This document shows positions 12,423-13,049 of a DNA stretch of 13,049 nt, piece by piece. Made by a program: the position numbers and the translations under genes. The stretch is from positions 1 through 13,049 of the forward strand of contig CAJXME010000007.1 in the NCBI GenBank assembly GCA_913056245.1. Direction: 5' to 3'. The stretch's first letter is position 1, and each line of letters opens with the position of its first letter. A model generated the notes under the pieces. That model did not search any database, was not told where the DNA came from, and saw nothing but the letters and a program-made list of their open reading frames with translations. This DNA is from an uncultured Alphaproteobacteria bacterium (lineage in GTDB: Bacteria; Pseudomonadota; Alphaproteobacteria; Puniceispirillales; UBA1172).

Positions 12423-13049
12423 TTAATAACGTTTGGTGATGCGGTCAAACCCCCGCGAGGTCGTGACGCGTTTGATCAAGGCCATGAGTTTCGTGGCCAT
12501 GGTGATGCGGTAGCGCAATCGTGGGCGCTTGGCGGTGGCGGCATGGACAACCGCATCGGTCACCGCATCGGGCATCAATTCAAACGGATCGCGCGGCGGG
12601 TCAATTGCCGATAGGCGTGGGATCAGCGCTTTTTCATAAACCTCTTCCAGCCTTGTGCCTTGCCAAGTGATCCAGCGTTTGAAATTGATATAGCCATTTT
12701 CGCGAATGCGGGTGCGAATGGGCCCGGGCTCAACCAAGATCATCTCCCCCCCAGACCCCGCCAGTTCCAACCGCATCGTATCGGTCAGACCTTCAATGGC
12801 AAATTTCGTCGCGTTATAAGCCCCGCGCATCCGCATGGCGGCGAAGCCCAGCACCGATGAATTCTGGATGATGCGGCCATGGCCTTGGCGGAACATCACC
12901 GGCAAAACCAGCCTTGTCAGGCTATGCCAGCCAAAAAAATTGGCCTCAAATATTTGCCGCAAGGCTTCGGTGGGGACATCTTCAAGCGCGGCGGGAATGG
13001 CATAAGCGCCATTGTTTAACAGCACATCAATGTGGCCATCCGACAAGCG
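12423..13049 (-). CDS. SDR-family oxidoreductase, N-terminus beyond window
   Basis: This is the C-terminal 208 residues of a short-chain dehydrogenase; the Rossmann glycine motif lies outside the window. Present are LLNNGAY (the NNAG-type motif), the conserved Asn in FEANFFGW, the catalytic Ser in QNSSVLG and the YNATK pair Y..K. This is followed by LVEPGPIRTRI, a proline-rich loop seen in the retinol-dehydrogenase-like, membrane-associated group of SDRs. The C-terminal extension (about the last 90 residues) is basic and contains a short hydrophobic stretch (MATKLMALI), consistent with that group. The substrate is unknown. It is not closely similar to the SDR at 1403-2167. Confidence 0.88.
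   Translation of the reverse strand, partial: RLSDGHIDVLLNNGAYAIPAALEDVPTEALRQIFEANFFGWHSLTRLVLPVMFRQGHGRIIQNSSVLGFAAMRMRGAYNATKFAIEGLTDTMRLELAGSGGEMILVEPGPIRTRIRENGYINFKRWITWQGTRLEEVYEKALIPRLSAIDPPRDPFELMPDAVTDAVVHAATAKRPRLRYRITMATKLMALIKRVTTSRGFDRITKRY

Noticed and set aside
1..13049. Mobile elements, CRISPR arrays, prophage or defence systems
   Set aside because: No transposase, integrase, terminal inverted repeats, regular spaced repeats or defence-type domains were found; the phage-like amidase is isolated among recycling genes.

Overview
The window looks like ordinary chromosome of an alphaproteobacterium of moderate GC content. Three things suggest this: the rplU-rpmA pair with an Ala/Lys-rich tail on L21, a tRNA-Ser beside it, and an AmpG/AnmK/MurQ cell-wall recycling set. 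The genus is not resolvable by eye. I see no insertion sequence, prophage module, CRISPR array or sign of recent transfer. Strand orientation flips at almost every gene, and gaps are very short.

Left edge (1-1402): rpmA (only its start is inside) and rplU are read leftward from a good sigma-70-like promoter at 677-704, with a perfect 9-bp hairpin at the expected 5' end of the mRNA. A tRNA-Ser(CGA) and a small DUF1905 protein are read rightward.

Centre (1403-10213): after a generic SDR oxidoreductase comes an island of ten genes that together look like a cytoplasmic peptidoglycan-recycling pathway. They are an M19 dipeptidase, a GH84 beta-N-acetylglucosaminidase, a PIG-L deacetylase, AnmK, a short MurQ, a YkuD protein without signal peptide, AmpG, an NlpC/P60 peptidase without signal peptide and a T7-lysozyme-like amidase (the SDR's link is unknown and it is not counted; the HAD phosphatase just to the right at 10297 may be the tenth member). 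In the proposed route AmpG imports GlcNAc-anhydroMurNAc-peptides and the amidase removes the peptide. The YkuD protein trims the terminal D-Ala, NlpC/P60 cuts gamma-D-Glu-mDAP, and M19 cuts the L-Ala-D-Glu dipeptide. GH84 splits GlcNAc from anhydroMurNAc, AnmK makes MurNAc-6-P, and MurQ makes GlcNAc-6-P plus D-lactate. AmpG, AnmK and MurQ are the familiar enzymes; the NagZ, AmpD, LdcA and peptide-cleaving steps appear to be filled by unrelated or divergent families. This is the most interesting content of the window, and it is an inference from family identity plus gene clustering.

Right edge (10297-13049): a HAD phosphatase, an exported Cys-type glutathione peroxidase and a class II aldolase/adducin-family protein are read rightward. 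A second SDR is read leftward and cut by the window end.

Convergent neighbours share or abut their stop codons: there are 4-nt overlaps at 2164-2167 and 7066-7069, and a zero gap at 9047/9048. I found no convincing strong Rho-independent terminator.
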